DNA of 64,000 bases, from contig CAJQUW010013622.1 in assembly GCA_907163375.1 (NCBI GenBank), positions 26,325 through 90,324 on the forward strand. Direction: 5' to 3'. The notes under the pieces are model-generated. The model was not told the origin of the DNA. It worked only from the letters and a program-made list of their open reading frames with translations, and did not search any database. Origin of the DNA: Prostheceraeus crozeri. Lineage: Eukaryota; Platyhelminthes; Polycladida; Euryleptidae. This document shows positions 62,993 to 64,000 of this stretch, one piece after another; position 1 is the stretch's first letter, and each line of letters opens with the position of its first letter. The position numbers and the translations under genes were made by a program.

Positions 62993-64000
62993 TCACTGTC
63001 GATCACTTAGATGAAAGATGTCGGCACGACGCATCCAAGAGTTCATACTTGAAGGATAACCAGTCCATTTAACAAGACACCATTCTTCACCTTGCCGTTT
63101 TTTACATCGAATGATTTTCTCTACCAAATATGTTTCACTTTCAGTGACTACCTCAATCTCATCGCGGTAAAAGCTACCCTCAATTTCTTCATTATCGTAA
63201 TCTTTCAACTTGTAGGTGGTCGGAGAGTCTTTTTGATTAATCCTTGATACTGTAAATACCTCCTCTGTCCAATTCGGGAGGTACCCTTTAGCAAAAACAC
63301 TTTTCACTTTTGAGATACGAACTTTATCGCCAATTTTCACATCACTTTTCACATGAGTGCGTTTACGTTGGAATGATTCGCGCACTTTATCTACATTGTC
63401 AGCATTTACATCTACTGGTCTGAGTCCAATAGAACGATGGATAGAGTGATTGTAGGCATGGAGTGTATCTTGTAGAACCTTTGTCCAATTTTGTGTCAAG
63501 TTGGCAGTAAAATGTCGCCACAAACGATTTTTTAATGTGCGATTAAAACGTTCAACGAGTGCAGCTTTATAAGCGCTCTTTACACTAAACAACTCAATGT
63601 CATGCCTCTCAAATAATCTTGTCACATGCTGATTTTCAAACTCTTTTCCTTGATCACTCTGAATTCTTTTTGGAATGCGACCTTCTCGAAAAATTGTTTG
63701 GAATGCTTTTGCTACTCCTTTCCCTTCTTTAGTTTTTAAAGGTTGAGCCCACGCATAACGCGAGAAAATATCAATGACGGTTAAAATAAAATTATTGCCC
63801 AAGTTATGTTTTGAAATGGAGGCAACATCGCACAAATCTGCTTGCCACTGTTCATCGATGTCATGAACAATATAATGGCGGGTGCGGTACTTCTTTTTCG
63901 CTTGTTTGTGGAGTGTATAGGTAGCCTGACCCTTTAACCATCGTTTCACTTGTGATTGTGGAAGACCACTCGCTTTTGATAATTTCTTGATAGATGCAAT
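62993..64000 (-). CDS. Retroviral-type integrase (INT) of the Polinton, cut by the window edge
   Basis: The frame is still open at 64000, where SIKKLSKASGLPQSQVKRWL, typical of Polinton integrases, precedes the first visible Met. The DDE triad is visible as WQADLCD (D38 counted from the Met at 63949), IQSDQGKEF (D99) and ALVERFNRT (E133), with 34 residues between the last two. A C-terminal chromodomain (about 273-308: YLVEKIIRCK..GEEWCLVKWTGY...SW) follows, which in such integrases can direct insertion to marked chromatin. It inserts the element's DNA through its terminal repeats. The N-terminal zinc-binding part is probably outside the window. Confidence 0.95.
   Translation of the reverse strand: MASIKKLSKASGLPQSQVKRWLKGQATYTLHKQAKKKYRTRHYIVHDIDEQWQADLCDVASISKHNLGNNFILTVIDIFSRYAWAQPLKTKEGKGVAKAFQTIFREGRIPKRIQSDQGKEFENQHVTRLFERHDIELFSVKSAYKAALVERFNRTLKNRLWRHFTANLTQNWTKVLQDTLHAYNHSIHRSIGLRPVDVNADNVDKVRESFQRKRTHVKSDVKIGDKVRISKVKSVFAKGYLPNWTEEVFTVSRINQKDSPTTYKLKDYDNEEIEGSFYRDEIEVVTESETYLVEKIIRCKKRQGEEWCLVKWTGYPSSMNSWMRRADIFHLSDRQ

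Larger units (their letters stand above)
47056..64000. mobile_element. Polinton/Maverick, left part, continuing past the window edge
   Basis: A protein-primed DNA polymerase B, a retroviral-type integrase, an adenovirus-type protease and jelly-roll capsid candidates in one about 17-kb block define a Polinton. The polymerase lies towards the left end; the integrase runs off the right edge. The left terminus is not pinned down; 47056 is where the satellite stops. No terminal inverted repeat can be shown, since the partner end is not in view. The packaging ATPase expected of the family was not seen and may lie further right. The visible genes have long open frames, so this part looks whole and recent. 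Genes sit close together and are divided between the strands in blocks. Confidence 0.9.

Noticed and set aside
47056-64000. Packaging ATPase (FtsK/HerA type) within the visible Polinton
   Set aside because: No Walker A or B pattern found in any sizeable frame; it may lie beyond 64000.
1-64000. tRNA or rRNA genes
   Set aside because: No cloverleaf with a GGTTCGAATCC-type T arm and no rRNA-like stretch was found by eye.

Overview
The window looks like non-coding, transposon-rich DNA from an animal, most likely a marine invertebrate. The background is AT-rich. It holds a Penelope-like retroelement, a piggyBac remnant, LINE scraps, several foldback elements, a large satellite and most of a Polinton/Maverick. 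The species call is inference. I found no host protein-coding gene, tRNA or rRNA that I could support.

Layout. 1-910 and 7563-18345 are one modular satellite array, G-run rich, with units near 296 bp and higher-order duplications. It is split by a 6.65-kb element (911-7562) with a perfect 19-bp terminal inverted repeat and CATG-rich ends. From 18346 to 45500 lies AT-rich DNA with nested mobile pieces. These are a foldback element (19725-20525), a decayed retroelement piece (20822-21237), a hAT-like non-autonomous element (21453-22251), a second foldback (23525-24228), and a composite bounded by inverted repeats (24825-32604) that contains two nearly identical head-to-head Penelope-like copies (27187-31776). 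A LINE 3' end (33715-34005) and several small duplications follow. A piggyBac transposase fragment (45500-45890) stops at a second satellite block, 45895-46920, which has the same module order as the first block but the opposite orientation.

From about 47056 to the window edge is a Polinton/Maverick whose visible genes have long open frames, so this part looks whole and young. Its right end lies outside the window. On the plus strand are a Cys/His-rich coiled-coil protein, two small unknown genes behind copies of a hairpin-bearing promoter cassette, protein-primed DNA polymerase B, two small paralogues with a PC4-like pattern, and a protein I read as a two-repeat TATA-binding-protein (TBP) homologue. 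On the minus strand are a small acidic protein, two related capsid-associated (penton-like) candidates, an adenovirus-type protease, a jelly-roll major capsid candidate, a basic core-protein candidate and a retroviral-type integrase with chromodomain. No packaging ATPase was seen.

The most interesting signal is the Polinton's apparent transcription kit. It combines a TBP-like protein, two possible PC4-like proteins, clear TATA boxes in front of five plus-strand genes, repeated leader or promoter cassettes with UUCG-capped hairpins, and a different motif (ATGCAAAGTTG) ahead of minus-strand structural genes. All of this is read by eye; homology calls rest on motif recognition and no search was run.
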